A stretch of 64,000 nt of DNA, taken from assembly GCF_022201045.2 (NCBI RefSeq), contig NC_068561.1, forward strand, positions 5,419,001-5,483,000. Direction: 5' to 3'. Source of the stretch: Citrus sinensis (taxonomy: Eukaryota; Streptophyta; Magnoliopsida; Sapindales; Rutaceae). Position 1 is the stretch's first letter. Every line of letters begins with the position of its first letter. Positions 35,784 to 46,143 of this stretch are shown here, piece after piece. The notes under the pieces are model-generated. The model was not told the origin of the DNA and did not search any database. It saw only the letters and a list, made by a program, of their open reading frames with translations. The position numbers and the translations under genes were made by a program.

Positions 35784-37472
35784 ATGCGTCGTTGGTCTTG
35801 TACAAATAGTGGTAGATTAATTAAAAAATCACCTTCACCACCCTTAAATATGGCTGACATAGGAGCTGAAAATTGTTTGGAGCACGAAAATGACCAAGCC
35901 TTGCAAAATGTTCATGAACAACCTAGGACCCTTAGAGACTTCATGCATCCTACTAGTACAGGGTCACCATCATGCATAGTTTTCCTTTCTGATGCATCAC
36001 ATTTTAATTTCAAACCTGGTATCATTCAAATTCTTCCTACTTTTCATGGTTTTGAGTATGAAAATCCATATTTGCATTTAAGGGAATTTGAGGAAGTCTG
36101 TAACACATGTACTGATCAAAATTGTAGCATAAATATAATCAGGCTTAAGTTTTTTCCTTTCTCATTTAAGGATAAAGCTAAAATTTGGCTACAAAATCTT
36201 AGGTTAGAATCCATCAGAACTTGGGATGAAATGCAAGCACAATTTTTGAAAAAATTCTTCCCACCCCATAGAACAAATTCTTTCAAAAGACAAATCACCA
36301 CTTTCACTAAAAAATCAGGAGAAACCCTCTACCAATATTGGGATAGGTTTAAAGAACTACATAACATTTGCCCACATCACGATTTTGAAGCATAGAGATT
36401 AGTGTCTTATTTCTACGATGGATTAACATCCCAAGGTAGACAAGTCGTTGAAATGATGTGTAATGGTGAGTTAAGGGATAAAAGTCCTGAAAATGCATTA
36501 GACTATCTTGACTATATAGCAGAAAATGCACAACACTGGGATACATTTGGTTCTTATGAGTCATCATGTAAACCCCAGTCATCTCCATCTGGTGGAGGCA
36601 TGCATAACCTTAGAGAAGACCATGATTTTCAAGCCAAATTTGCATCATTAGCTAGAAAAGTCGAAGCATTAGAGTCGAAAAAGAATGATCATGTAAAGTC
36701 TATTCAAAATATTTCATGTTATGTTTGCGATTCTACTGACCATTCTACGTAGGACTGTCCAACTTTACCAGCTCTGAGAGAAAGTTTGTATGAACAAGTA
36801 AATGTCGTTGACAATTTCAAAAGGCCAAATCCAAATCCATACTCCCAAACTTACAACTCTGGTTGGAGAAACCACCCAAATTTCAGTTGGAGAAATGACA
36901 ATCATGCACAACCTTCACAACCAGTCCCTCCATGTCAAAATTTCCAAAACTCCCAAAGTTACCCACCATATGTCCCACCACCAAGAAAAACTCTGGAAGA
37001 CACATTGCATTCGTTTATTAAAAAAAAAAAAGAGTCGATCAATAACCAAACGATGCAAACCTTAACCAATTTGACAAAAACTATCTCCAAATTTACATCT
37101 GCTCTAACCATACATGAAAAAGGAAAGTTTCCTGCTCAACCTAAACCAAACCCCAAGAGTCAACAACATACTCAGATGGGAAATTCAGGAAACCAAAATA
37201 TGAGTCAAGTCAAATCGGTTATAATCCTTCGTGGTGGTAAAGTGGTTGAAAAACATATTGTGGACCCTCGTGAAACTAGTAAAGATTCAATTTTAGAAAA
37301 TAAGGAAGAGTTTATCGAACCTTTAACCCATGAAGAAATAACCAACTCTCCTCTTGTACCCTCATTTCCTCAAGCACTAATCAAGCCAAAGAAATCAAAC
37401 CACAGTCCAGAAATTTATGAAGTTTTTAAACAAGTAAAAGCTAACATTCTTCTACTGGATGTCATTAAATAG
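35784..37472 (+). pseudogene. gag of element B (Athila-like)
   Basis: One frame, broken by TAG at 36393, 36750 and 37470. The gag core reads LPTFHGFEYENPYLHLREFE and FKDKAKIWLQNL, followed by ETLYQYWDRFKELHNICPHH and YFYDGL. A CCHC zinc knuckle (CYVCDSTDHST-stop-DC, about 36718-36760) binds RNA in related elements; its Trp position is now a stop. A Pro/Asn/Gln-rich linker and the pre-protease end (VKANILLLDVIK) follow. Each stop fits loss of Trp or Gln by a C-to-T or G-to-A change. The frame continues into pol. Confidence 0.9.
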
Positions 37473-38195
37473 GTACCTTTTTATGCTAAATTTCTGAAAG
37501 ATCTGTGCACGATGAAAAGGAAACATAAGGTGCAAAAGAGAGCTTTTCTAGCAGAACAGGTAAGTTCTATTCTCTCAACCAATAGTGCTTTGAAATACAA
37601 GGATCCTAGTTGTCCAACTATTTCTTGCACTATTAGGGATCATAAAATTGGACATGCTTTACTTGATCTTGGTGCCAGTGTTAATTTGCTTCCTTACTCA
37701 GTGTACCAACAATTCAATCTCGGTGAGTTAAAATCAACTTCTACTACTCTTTTACTTGCTGATAGATCGATTAAAGTTCCAAAAGGAATAATTGAAGATG
37801 TATTAGTCTAGGTCGATAAATTCATATATCCTGTGGATTTTATTATTTTGGAAACGGAACCAATTGCTAATGAATGCCAACAAATTCCTGTTATATTGGG
37901 TCGATCATTTTTAGCTACTGCTAATGCTTTGATAAATTGCAGGAATAGATTAATGAACTTATCATTCGGCAACATGACACTAGAACTCAATGTGTTCAAC
38001 ATGTGTAAACAACCTCACCACTAAGAAGATGATGATAATGAGAATGAGAAAATTGATCTCATCGAGCCAATCATTGAGGAACACATTCAGGATGAGAATT
38101 TTACAAACTCTGCAGAAATTTATTTTGCTGGTTCTGTTAAATCAAGTAAGGAATTAGATTTTGATACTGCTAACATATGCCTTACACTTGATTCT
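37473..38195 (+). pseudogene. Aspartic protease region of element B
   Basis: It continues in the gag frame. After FYAKFLKDLCT the protease core reads HALLDLGASVNLLPYSVYQQ, with the expected D-x-G-A, then ADRSIKVPKG and PVILGRSFLATANALI. TAG at 37809 and TAA at 38022 interrupt it. A Glu-rich spacer leads into the RT. It would cleave the gag-pol polyprotein. Confidence 0.85.
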
Positions 38196-39179
38196 ATGCA
38201 GGTACCTATAGGTGACGATGACCAATCGAACTTAGAAGATACGGTACAACCTGAAGAAGCAAACGAAGAGGAAGCACTAGAGCTCGAATTAAAGCCCTTA
38301 CCACAAAAATTGAAGTATGCCTATCTTAGAGAGCAACAGACATATCCGGTGGTAATTTCTTCTCAGCTCACACATGATCAAGAAGGTGAGTTGTTATCTG
38401 TACTAAAAAGACATAAAATTGCATTTGGTCGGACCTTAAAAGACATAAAAGGCATTAATCCTTTAATTTGCACACACCGAATACACTTAGAGGAAAATGC
38501 CAAAACAACTCGTCAACCACAAAGAAGACTAAATCCTCATATAAAAGAAGTGGTAAAGAATGAGGTCCTTAAACTACTAGATGTAGGAATTATCTACCCT
38601 ATCTCTGATAGTAAATGGGTAAGTCCAACACAAGTAATACCAAAAAAATCTAGAATAATTGTTGTAAAAAATGAAAAAGGTGAACCAATCCCAACACGAA
38701 TTCCATCTAGTTGGTGCATGTGCATTGATTACAGAAAATTAAATGATGCCAATAGAAAAAATCATTTTTCCCTTATATTTCTAGACCAAATTCTCGAAAG
38801 AGTAGCTGGACATCTATACTACTGCTTTCTTGATGGCTACTCTGGCTATTATCAAATCCCTATAGCCTTAGAAGACCAGGAAAAGACCATATTCACATGC
38901 CCATTTGGAACATTTGCATTTAGGAGAATGCCCTTTGGACTTTGTAATGCTCTTGTAACATTTCAAAGGTGCATGCTAAGCATTTTTAGTGATATGGTTG
39001 AAAATTGTCTAGAGGTTTTTATGGATGATTTAATTGTATTTGGTAATTCTTTTGATACATGTCTTGATAATCTAGAAAATGTTTTGAAAAGGTGCAAAGA
39101 AAAAGGACTAGTTTTAAATTGGGAAAAATGTCATTTCATGACCACTTCTGGAATTGTCTTACGCCATATTGTGTCTTAA
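38196..39179 (+). pseudogene. Reverse transcriptase of element B
   Basis: A 327-codon uninterrupted block holds RT motifs in order: LLDVGIIYPISDSKWVSPTQ, CMCIDYRKLND, FLDGYSGYYQIPI, TCPFGTFAFRRMPFGLCNA and the catalytic EVFMDDLIVFG. The F-M-D-D form is usual for Athila-type elements. It ends at a TAA (39177) inside the thumb region. Element A has lost exactly this part. Confidence 0.92.
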
Positions 39180-40010
39180 AAAAGAATCGAAGTTGATAAA
39201 GTCAAAGTTGAAGTCATTTCAAAATTACCATCACCAAAGACAATTAGAGAAGTTCGTTCTTTTTTAGGACGTGCAGGATTTTATAGGAGGTCTATAAAAG
39301 ATTTTAGTGCCTTATCTAGACCAATTTGTAACCTCCTAATAAAAGACACACAATTTGAATGGACTACAGATTGTCAACAAGCTTTTGAAAAGATAATTAG
39401 TCTTTTGACATCAGCCCCAATAATACAACCCCCTGATTGGTCTTTACCTTTTGAGCTAATGTGTAATGCTAGTGATTATGTCATTGGCGCTGTTCTGGGT
39501 CAAAGAAAGGAAGGTAAGCCCTTTGTCATCTATTATGCAAGTAGAACTTTGAATAGTGCTTAAATGAATTACACTACAACTGAGAAAGAACTACTTGTTG
39601 TAATATTTGCATTGGATAAATTTCATTCGTATTTAATTGGTTCATCTACTGTTGTTTATTCTGATCATGCTACTGTGAGATATTTAATGTCAAAATAGGA
39701 TGCCAAACCAAGGTTGATATGATAGATTTTGCTACTTCAAGAATTTAATTTGACAATCAAGGACAAAAAAGGTGCTGAAAATGTTGTTGCAGATCATCTT
39801 TCAAGATTTACAAATGAGTCTTCAATTGAAACAATACCCATCAATGATTCTTTCCCTGATGAATTTTTGTTTTCTATAAACAAAATGCCTTGGTATGCTA
39901 ATATTGTTAATTATCTTGCAACAGGTGAAATGCCATGTGGCTGGAGTTCCCAAGACAAAAAGAAATTCTTAACAGAAGTGAAAAGCTTTTACTAGGATGA
40001 ACCATACATG
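39180..40010 (+). pseudogene. RNase H of element B
   Basis: Same frame as RT. It reads GRAGFYRRSIKDFSALSRPI, then the RNase H residues in ELMCNASDYVIGAVLG (usual D changed to N), TEKELLVVIFALDKF and YSDHATVRYL. Stops lie near 39561, 39699 and 39721-39726. [16 protein letters not shown] leads into the link to integrase. It would degrade RNA in RNA-DNA hybrids. Confidence 0.87.
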
Positions 40011-41181
40011 TTCAAGTACTACTCCGATCAAATTTTTCGAAGATGCATACCAGACGATGAGGTAAGTAGGGTCATTCAATTTTGTCATTCTAAAGCATGA
40101 GGTGGCCATTTTCTTCAAAAAAGACAGCTGCAAAAATATTGCAGTGTAGATTTTATTGGCCTACATTATTTAAAGATTCACATGCATTCTGTAAAATGTG
40201 TAAGAATTGTCAAATGGTAGGGTCATTTCAAAGCGAAACATGATGCCTTTAAACCCCATCCTTGTCATTGAAATCTTTAATTGTTGGGAAATTGATTTTA
40301 TGGGCCCTTTTCCATCATCATTTGGATTTGTATACATTTTGGTTGCTGTTGATTATGTTTCAAAATGGATCGAGGCGATTCCTTGTTGGCACAATGATCA
40401 CAAGATTGTGATCCACTTTTTTAAAGAAAATATTTTGAGCAAATTTGGAATACCTCGAGCCATTATCAGTGATGGAGGTAAGTATTTTTATAATAAGCCA
40501 TTTGAGTCATCAATAAAGAAATATGAAATTACACATAAGGTTGCTACCCCTTATTACCGTCAAATAAGTGGTCAAGTTAAATTAGCAAATAGGGAGATAA
40601 AACAAATTTTAGAAAAGACAGTTAATCCAAACCGTAAAGATTAGTCTCTTCGACTAATTGATACACTTTGGGTATATCGTACTGCTTTTAAAACATCTTT
40701 AGAAATGTCACCCTATCGGCTTGTTTATGGAAAATCTTGCCATTTACCATTAGAGCTTGAACATAAATCATTTTGGGCCATTAAAGCTTTTAATTCAAAT
40801 CTTGATGATGCTGGCAATGTGCGTAAATTGTAAATAAATGAACTTGAGGAATTAAGGAATGATGCATATGAGAATTCTAAAATTATTAATGCAAGAACCA
40901 AATTTTTTCATGACAAAAGAATTTTTCGGAAAATATTTGAAATTGGTCAAAAAGTGTTGCTTTATAATTCTCGTCTTCATTTATTTCCAGGGAAGTTAAA
41001 GTCAAAGTGGAATAGTCCATTTATTGTAAAAAATGTGTATATATATGGAGTCGTAGAAATTGAGAATCCAAAGGATGGTGTCACATTTAAAGTTAATGGC
41101 CAAAGATTGAAACCATATCTGGAATACCAACCACATGAAGCAGATACTGAAATCCATTTGAGTGACCCACAAAAATTTTGA
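40011..41181 (+). pseudogene. Integrase of element B
   Basis: The zinc-binding end (CKMCKNCQ, about 40192) is followed by a frameshift near 40210. The DDE core then reads [30 protein letters not shown] and [20 protein letters not shown]. Stops near 40642 and 40831 follow. The end (40954-41181) reads KVLLYNSRLHLFPGKLKSKW and LEYQPHEADTEIHLSD, the same ending as in element A. Confidence 0.9.
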
Positions 41182-41454
41182 TTAAGCCTTTTTATTTTAA
41201 CGTTTTGTGAATTTGATTTACTGTTACTTTATCGTTTGAATTATTTGATTTTTTTTCTTTTTCCTTTTCCCTATGTCTTGAATGGAGTGCATAGCATTGT
41301 TTTAATTGTGTTGTTTGACAATTGTGATTTAGCTCACCAAATTTTTATACTTGTCATGAGTACCTTCATAAGAAATTTCATTTTCGATCATCTTAAAACA
41401 CTTTTTCATGTAAAATTTCACTTGAGGAAATTGCTCCATTTTGTAAATTACATC

Positions 41455-41583
41455 CCATTTGGGATCTGTAACCACCAGAGTTAGTATCTCACTTGAAAGA
41501 TCTAGAAAGACAACTCAAGGAAATAGAGGATGGTATTTATAATCTGCAATTGGAACTAAATTCAATAAAAGGACGAAGGTGAG
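41455..41583 (+). pseudogene. Short conserved coiled-coil segment after the integrase, element B
   Basis: It reads PPELVSHLKDLERQLKEIED then IYNLQLELNSIKG, matching element A at the protein level. It ends at GACGAAG|GTGAGT (GT at 41579-41580), a very good splice donor. Candidate acceptors TTTTGCAG and TTTTGTAG lie near 41650-41670. It may therefore be an upstream exon spliced to ORF-X, but no in-frame join was found. Confidence 0.5.
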
Positions 41584-41775
41584 TTATATTCCTTGTGTGT
41601 TTTTGTTTTATTTTGTTGTTCTTCTTCACTTTTGATTTGATTTTGCAGATTTGATTCGATTTTGTAGATTTGATTCGTTTTGTTTTTATTCGCTCTCCCA
41701 TATAAATGGCCGATAACAGTACTCCGTGACTTTTTAAGTCGGTATTCTCAGTTTCCCACAATAACTGAAACCTCA

Positions 41776-42303
41776 ATGTCAAGCATGGAAGAAATACAAT
41801 AAAATTTGCATCAACATTTTCCTTCTCTCCCTCAAAATGCTCTTAAGAAGATTTACAAAGCTCATTGTGAACGACTGCGTTTGTTAATTGAAGCAAAGGT
41901 CTGATTGTCAGGTGAGTTTTCTGATCCATTCATTTCCTACATGCCTGGCTTTGGTAAAGGTACATTTGCTAAGAAAAGAAGAGCTAAGCGACTTGGCTCT
42001 GAATGTTCTCACTGTGTAAGACTTGCTTGCAAAAATCCACGTTGTAAAGCTTTAGGAATGGTTTCTGTAAATCGTGAAGATAAAATCAAATTCGTTATGG
42101 ATGGCATGAGTAAAGAATCGTTGGATGATATCTTACGATCTCTTGAGACACATCCGAGCGGATATGTTCAACGTGAAATTCAAAATTTGTGGAAGCTGTT
42201 CCAAAACGAAAGTGCACAGTTTAGTCTTGGGAATTTGACTCTAAAAGATCCTGTTTGCCAGTTTATAAGAAAACTGGATAGAAAGCCTATCCTCGACCCA
42301 TAA
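41776..42303 (+). pseudogene. ORF-X of element B
   Basis: The frame starts MSSMEEIQ and ends FIRKLDRKPILDP-stop, with stops only at codons 9 and about 44. Positions 41905-42303 are open. Conserved with A are YMPGFGKG, a fuller Cys cluster (CSHCVRLACKNPRC, spacing C-x2-C-x4-C-x4-C), NREDKIKFVMDGMSKESLDD, LETHPSGYV and SLGNLTLKDPVCQFIRKL. An open extension upstream of the ATG (TVLRDFLSRYSQFPTITE) could be part of the protein. The family is unknown. A nucleic-acid-binding or zinc-binding role is only suggested by the Cys cluster and basic residues. Confidence 0.65.
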
Positions 42304-42630
42304 AAGTGTTCAAGCTGTTATTGGACGTAAAATCAGAGGAAGATGTGAGCCACAATCACAACTACCAATAAATATCCTTTTATTTTACCGTTCCTTTATC
42401 TTTTGCATTATTATTATTATTGTGTGTTTTTCTTCTTTATTTTATCTAATCACTGTTTGTTTTTTCTTTTCACTGTTTGCCTTTGAATTATTAAGCTAAA
42501 AACTTCACGCGTCATTTGACAAACACACCACCCCATTTACAGATGTATATCATTATGTCCGTCGCCAAGATCCTTAAATAGGAACTTCTTTTCAAGCACT
42601 CACAAATTGTTTCTTTTTAGAATTGTTCTA

Positions 42631-43299
42631 ATGGCAGCAACTTCAAGCAGTCAACTTAAAAATATTTGTGTGCTTTCTGGATTTCGTTATGGAAAGTATA
42701 AGGAGTTCGTTCAGGCAGCCATAGATCTTGGTCGTGCTATAGTAGAGAGGAAACTACATCTTATATATGGAGGAGGTGACCGAGGGTTATCAAAGCTTGT
42801 CTCTGAAGCTGCTTTCGTTCGAGGAAGCCAAGTGCTAGGCATCATTCCAAAAGCCTTAAAACCTTTAGGATGTCTACCTGACTCACCAACTAGAGAAGAG
42901 TTAGTTATCTTAGGTATGCAAGAAAGAATATCTGAAATGTTAAATCACGCTGACGCTTTCATTTTCTTACCAGGAGACCTTACAACTTTGGAGGCGCTAA
43001 TTACATTTGCTTCTTAGGCCCATTTGAATATCCATAAAAAACTCATCAGTTTGTTAAATGTTAATAACTTTTATGATAGCTTGATAACATTTCTTAATCA
43101 TGTAATAAAAAATTACTTTATTCAATCCTCAGGGAAAAAACTCTTTATTTGTGCTCCTACTGCTAATGAGTTACTTGATCTTTTGCAAACTTACAAACCA
43201 GAGCCAGATCCTATGACTTTGGCATTGGATTGGGCAACTGATGACAATGGCAATAACTCTCATAAAAAGTGTAAATTAGATTTAACTTTCCATTTGTAA
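42631..43299 (+). pseudogene. LOG-like ORF of element B, full length with one stop
   Basis: It has 222 codons, the usual length of plant LOG proteins, no introns, and a single TAG at codon 129 (43015-43017) where element A has Trp. Order of motifs: NICVLSGFRYGKYKEF (11-26), HLIYGGGDRGLSKLVSEA (43-60; the YGGG phosphate-binding motif), LGMQERISEMLNHADAFIFL (94-113; the conserved Arg is kept), then PGDLTTLEA (114-122) in place of PGGxGTxxE, so the catalytic Glu is Ala, and LLNVNNFYDSLI. Family knowledge says the Glu is needed for phosphoribohydrolase activity, so this copy is probably not a normal cytokinin-activating enzyme even without the stop. It lies between ORF-X and the 3' untranslated region. 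Confidence 0.9.
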
Positions 43300-44346
43300 A
43301 TATTTCCAACAGTGGCCAGGTGATATCTTCTAAACTCTACTCTTTTCTTTAGACATTGAGGACAATGTCTTTTTCAGGTTGGGGGGAGGGAATAGTTGAT
43401 AATTGTGGAATGTCTCAGTCATAGTGATGTTTTTACTAATTTTTGTTGTAAAGACTAACTTTGGATAAAAGTTTAAGTTGAAGATGGCAGAATATAGAAT
43501 GTAGTGTCTCTAGAAACGCATCTTCTTAATTTTTGTGTTTTCTTCCAAAAAAAAATGTTTCTAACTTTTTGTTTTCGGTCTTTTTCTCTTAATTATCTCC
43601 CTTAAGTTTCTGCAATTAGTCCTAATTTTTTAGTGTTTTCTTAAAAAACAAATTATTTTCTTTTACGGTGTGATCTTTTAACATTGGATAACATCATGAT
43701 TTTTAAATTTTGGTGTTCGTATTATCTTTGGCCTTGAGTTATGTTACACTATGTTTTTCCCTTTGCATGTTGAAACGTAAATTGAGAAATTGAATGAGTG
43801 AAATTGATTAAGCCATTTGGAGGAATATACATGTTATGAAAAGACCACGCGAGTTTTTGAGCCTATTATCCTTGGAGAGTAACCTTGTTTGCCTATACAG
43901 TTTCACAATTTATTGTACAAGATCTCAATATTATTTAAAAAAAAATTTGTGCAGTTGCATCTAAAAGTCCATTGAACTAGTGGATATGAAAGATTATATA
44001 GAACTCTAAAAGATGACAGAAGGCCATCTTTGATCCGTTTGAGCCTTTCTAGCCAACCCTATTATAAAGAATCCATAGTTAACCCCTTTGAGCCTTTGAA
44101 AAATTTTTTTTTTCTTTTTTAACCTATCATATTTTCCTACTCCAATGAGGAGTATCACCTTATATTTTATGTTTTCCATCACACAATTATATTTAAAAAT
44201 AGGGATGATTATGTATTCCTAATAATGGTGCTATAAAAAAAAAGATGATATGTATATATCAATTAATAAAAAAAAGGAGAAAAAAATCCAAGCAAAAAGA
44301 AAAAAAAGCACCTTATAATCTCCAAAAAGTCCCATATTTTTCAAAC
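43300..44346 (+). other. 3' untranslated region of the Gypsy element with hairpin and purine tract
   Basis: GACATTGAGGACAATGTC (43352-43369) forms a 7-bp stem with a 4-nt loop and is followed by the purine tract GGTTGGGGGGAGGG (43377-43390). This arrangement is common near the 3' end of Athila-type elements. Then come about 950 bp without ORFs, including A-rich runs (44220-44310). The junction to the shortened 3' LTR lies near 44346. Confidence 0.6.
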
Positions 44347-44938
44347 ATATATTTTAATAAATTCCCATTTTGCCCCTAGTTCAATTATGAGTAGCTAATT
44401 TTCTTTTAAGCTTGGGTTGAAGGTGAAGTCTCAACATATGCCATGGGCTTTATTTGGTAAATTTATTTTCTCTTCCCCTCTAATTTTTGTGGATGTTTTG
44501 ACTTTTCGTCGACAAATAATAATAATCTTGCCTAGATACCGCTCTGGTTTCACTGGTTCCCTAGTACAAGGTTATTATTATTTGGCACGATAAGCCCTTA
44601 GCACCATATTGATTAGAATGTGGTTCATGAGGTATGGATTCTCCCCTCATGATTTAATTGGCACTAATACGGAATATTTAGCCTATGGTGCATGTCGATG
44701 CGGATCCAGATACCCAAGCGCTTCAATTATAATAGTTTCCAATTTGATTTAATTCCGCCATTTCAATTTAAATTCTAAGATAGTCTAAATCACTTTCACC
44801 ACAAATCCAATCACCCTCATAGAAAATTAATTCTACATATAATTAAAATTTACCTCCTCGTGGGATCAACACTCGTCACCATTGATCTATTCTACAATAT
44901 ATTTGTGCACTTGCGAGTTCAATAAAATTTGCACAACA
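44347..44938 (+). mobile_element. 3' LTR of Gypsy element A, lacking its 5' half
   Basis: About 590 bp align with the end of the 5' LTR at about 25898-26486 and end in the same GCACAACA. The first ~680 bp of the LTR, including its TATA box, are absent. The following GCAAT pairs with GCAAC before the 5' LTR as a target duplication. It belongs to A although it stands after the internal part of B. Confidence 0.8.
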
Positions 44939-44943
44939 GCAAT

Positions 44944-46056
44944 AGCCTCCACTAGTGGTGGATTTCAAGCAGCCAAGCCGCAACCACCACGTCGTGGCAT
45001 ATAGGATACAAGCTATGGCCACCATGCCACGACAACCTGAGGAGGAGCGGTGGCCATCAAGAGTAGAAAAAAAAAAAAAAGAGGAGGCAGTATTGTGATT
45101 TCAAACTTGACAAGGACTAAGGATAGGTTGCGCCAACATGCCCACCGTAGTCACCACAACGCTACAACTTGGGATAAAGAAATGACCATGGAAAGAAGAA
45201 AAATGAAATAGGTTTAGGAAAATGGGTTTAGGGTTGGTTTAGGATCTGGGTTGGGTTAAATTGACCTAGTCCAGCTCTGACCGAGTCAATAACTGAATAT
45301 TGATTGGTCAACTATTGACCATTGACTTTGACCTTGACTAATTTTTTAAGGGCAATTTTGGTGTAATTTTAAATTCAAATATTGGTATATTTATGTATAT
45401 TTTGAGATGAATTAGTTGAAACAATATGTCACCAAAGTAACCTCTCTTGTGGAAATCAATTTATTTTAGCATATAAAATGTTATCTATATGTAATTTGTG
45501 TGAATATCATCAACACAAAGGAAGTCCATATTTGACAAAATTGTGTCTACAACAGTGGTAATAAATTCATGATGATTATTTAGTTTTACATGTGAACAAT
45601 AAATCAACCCAAAGGAAGATTATTGTTTGACATGTTCAAATTATCAATATTTGATCACTACACTAAGATATTACTTACAAGTTAATATTTTGTTCAAAGA
45701 TAAAATATTAATGAAGTGTCCCATATCTTGAGATAGGGTTTGCCTTTATTTAAATTTGTATTTGTTTCACGACTTATATGAGCTACTTATATGAGTTTAT
45801 TTGTTTATTTGTTATTCTCTGCTTCAATTATGACTCTAGTTAATATTACTATTAACATCAATTCTATTCCTATGCTAAATGGCTTTAATTTTAGGTCATG
45901 GTAACAGAACCTTTTAATATTTCTCGCAATCATGCATCTCGACCTTGCGTTAAGAGTTGATTATCCCCCATTTTTTATGGATGAGAGTACTTCTGATGAC
46001 AAGAAGGATTTGGAATGCTGGAAGAAATCAAATTGGAATTGTATGACGATTATGAA
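44944..46056 (+). mobile_element. Ty1/Copia remnant, part 2: leader and start of gag
   Basis: The leader resumes after Gypsy element A. A gag start at 45830 reads MTLVNITININSIPMLNG, FNFRSW-stop-QNLL, HLDLALRVDYPP and DDKKDLECWKKSNW, the typical N-terminus of Copia gag (UBN2/DUF4219-like). It breaks off at about 46056, where a hAT end begins. Protease, integrase and RT are absent. Confidence 0.75.
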
Positions 46057-46143
46057 TTTGATTGAAAATTTATAATCTGCAAAATTGTGGATCGGATATG
46101 GATTGATGTCCAATCCGTAAAATCCAATCCGCGAACACCCTTA
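46057..46143 (-). mobile_element. Orphan hAT terminus, same family as the element at 230-6406
   Basis: The sequence from TTGAAAATTTATAATC to CCGCGAACACCCTTA is the inverse complement of positions 230-316, with few differences. Only this one end is present, joined directly to Copia gag. Confidence 0.8.

Noticed and set aside
42631..43299. LOG-like ORF read as an ordinary host gene
   Set aside because: It has no introns, lies inside a Gypsy element between ORF-X and the 3' end, and a second copy has the same position in element A.
43377..43390. Purine tract taken as marking the 3' LTR start
   Set aside because: The sequence after it has no similarity to the 5' LTR for about 950 bp; the LTR match begins only near 44347.
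34069..44938. Element B treated as a simple element with two matching LTRs
   Set aside because: The sequence ending at 35166 and that ending at 44938 do not match each other; the latter matches the LTR of element A.
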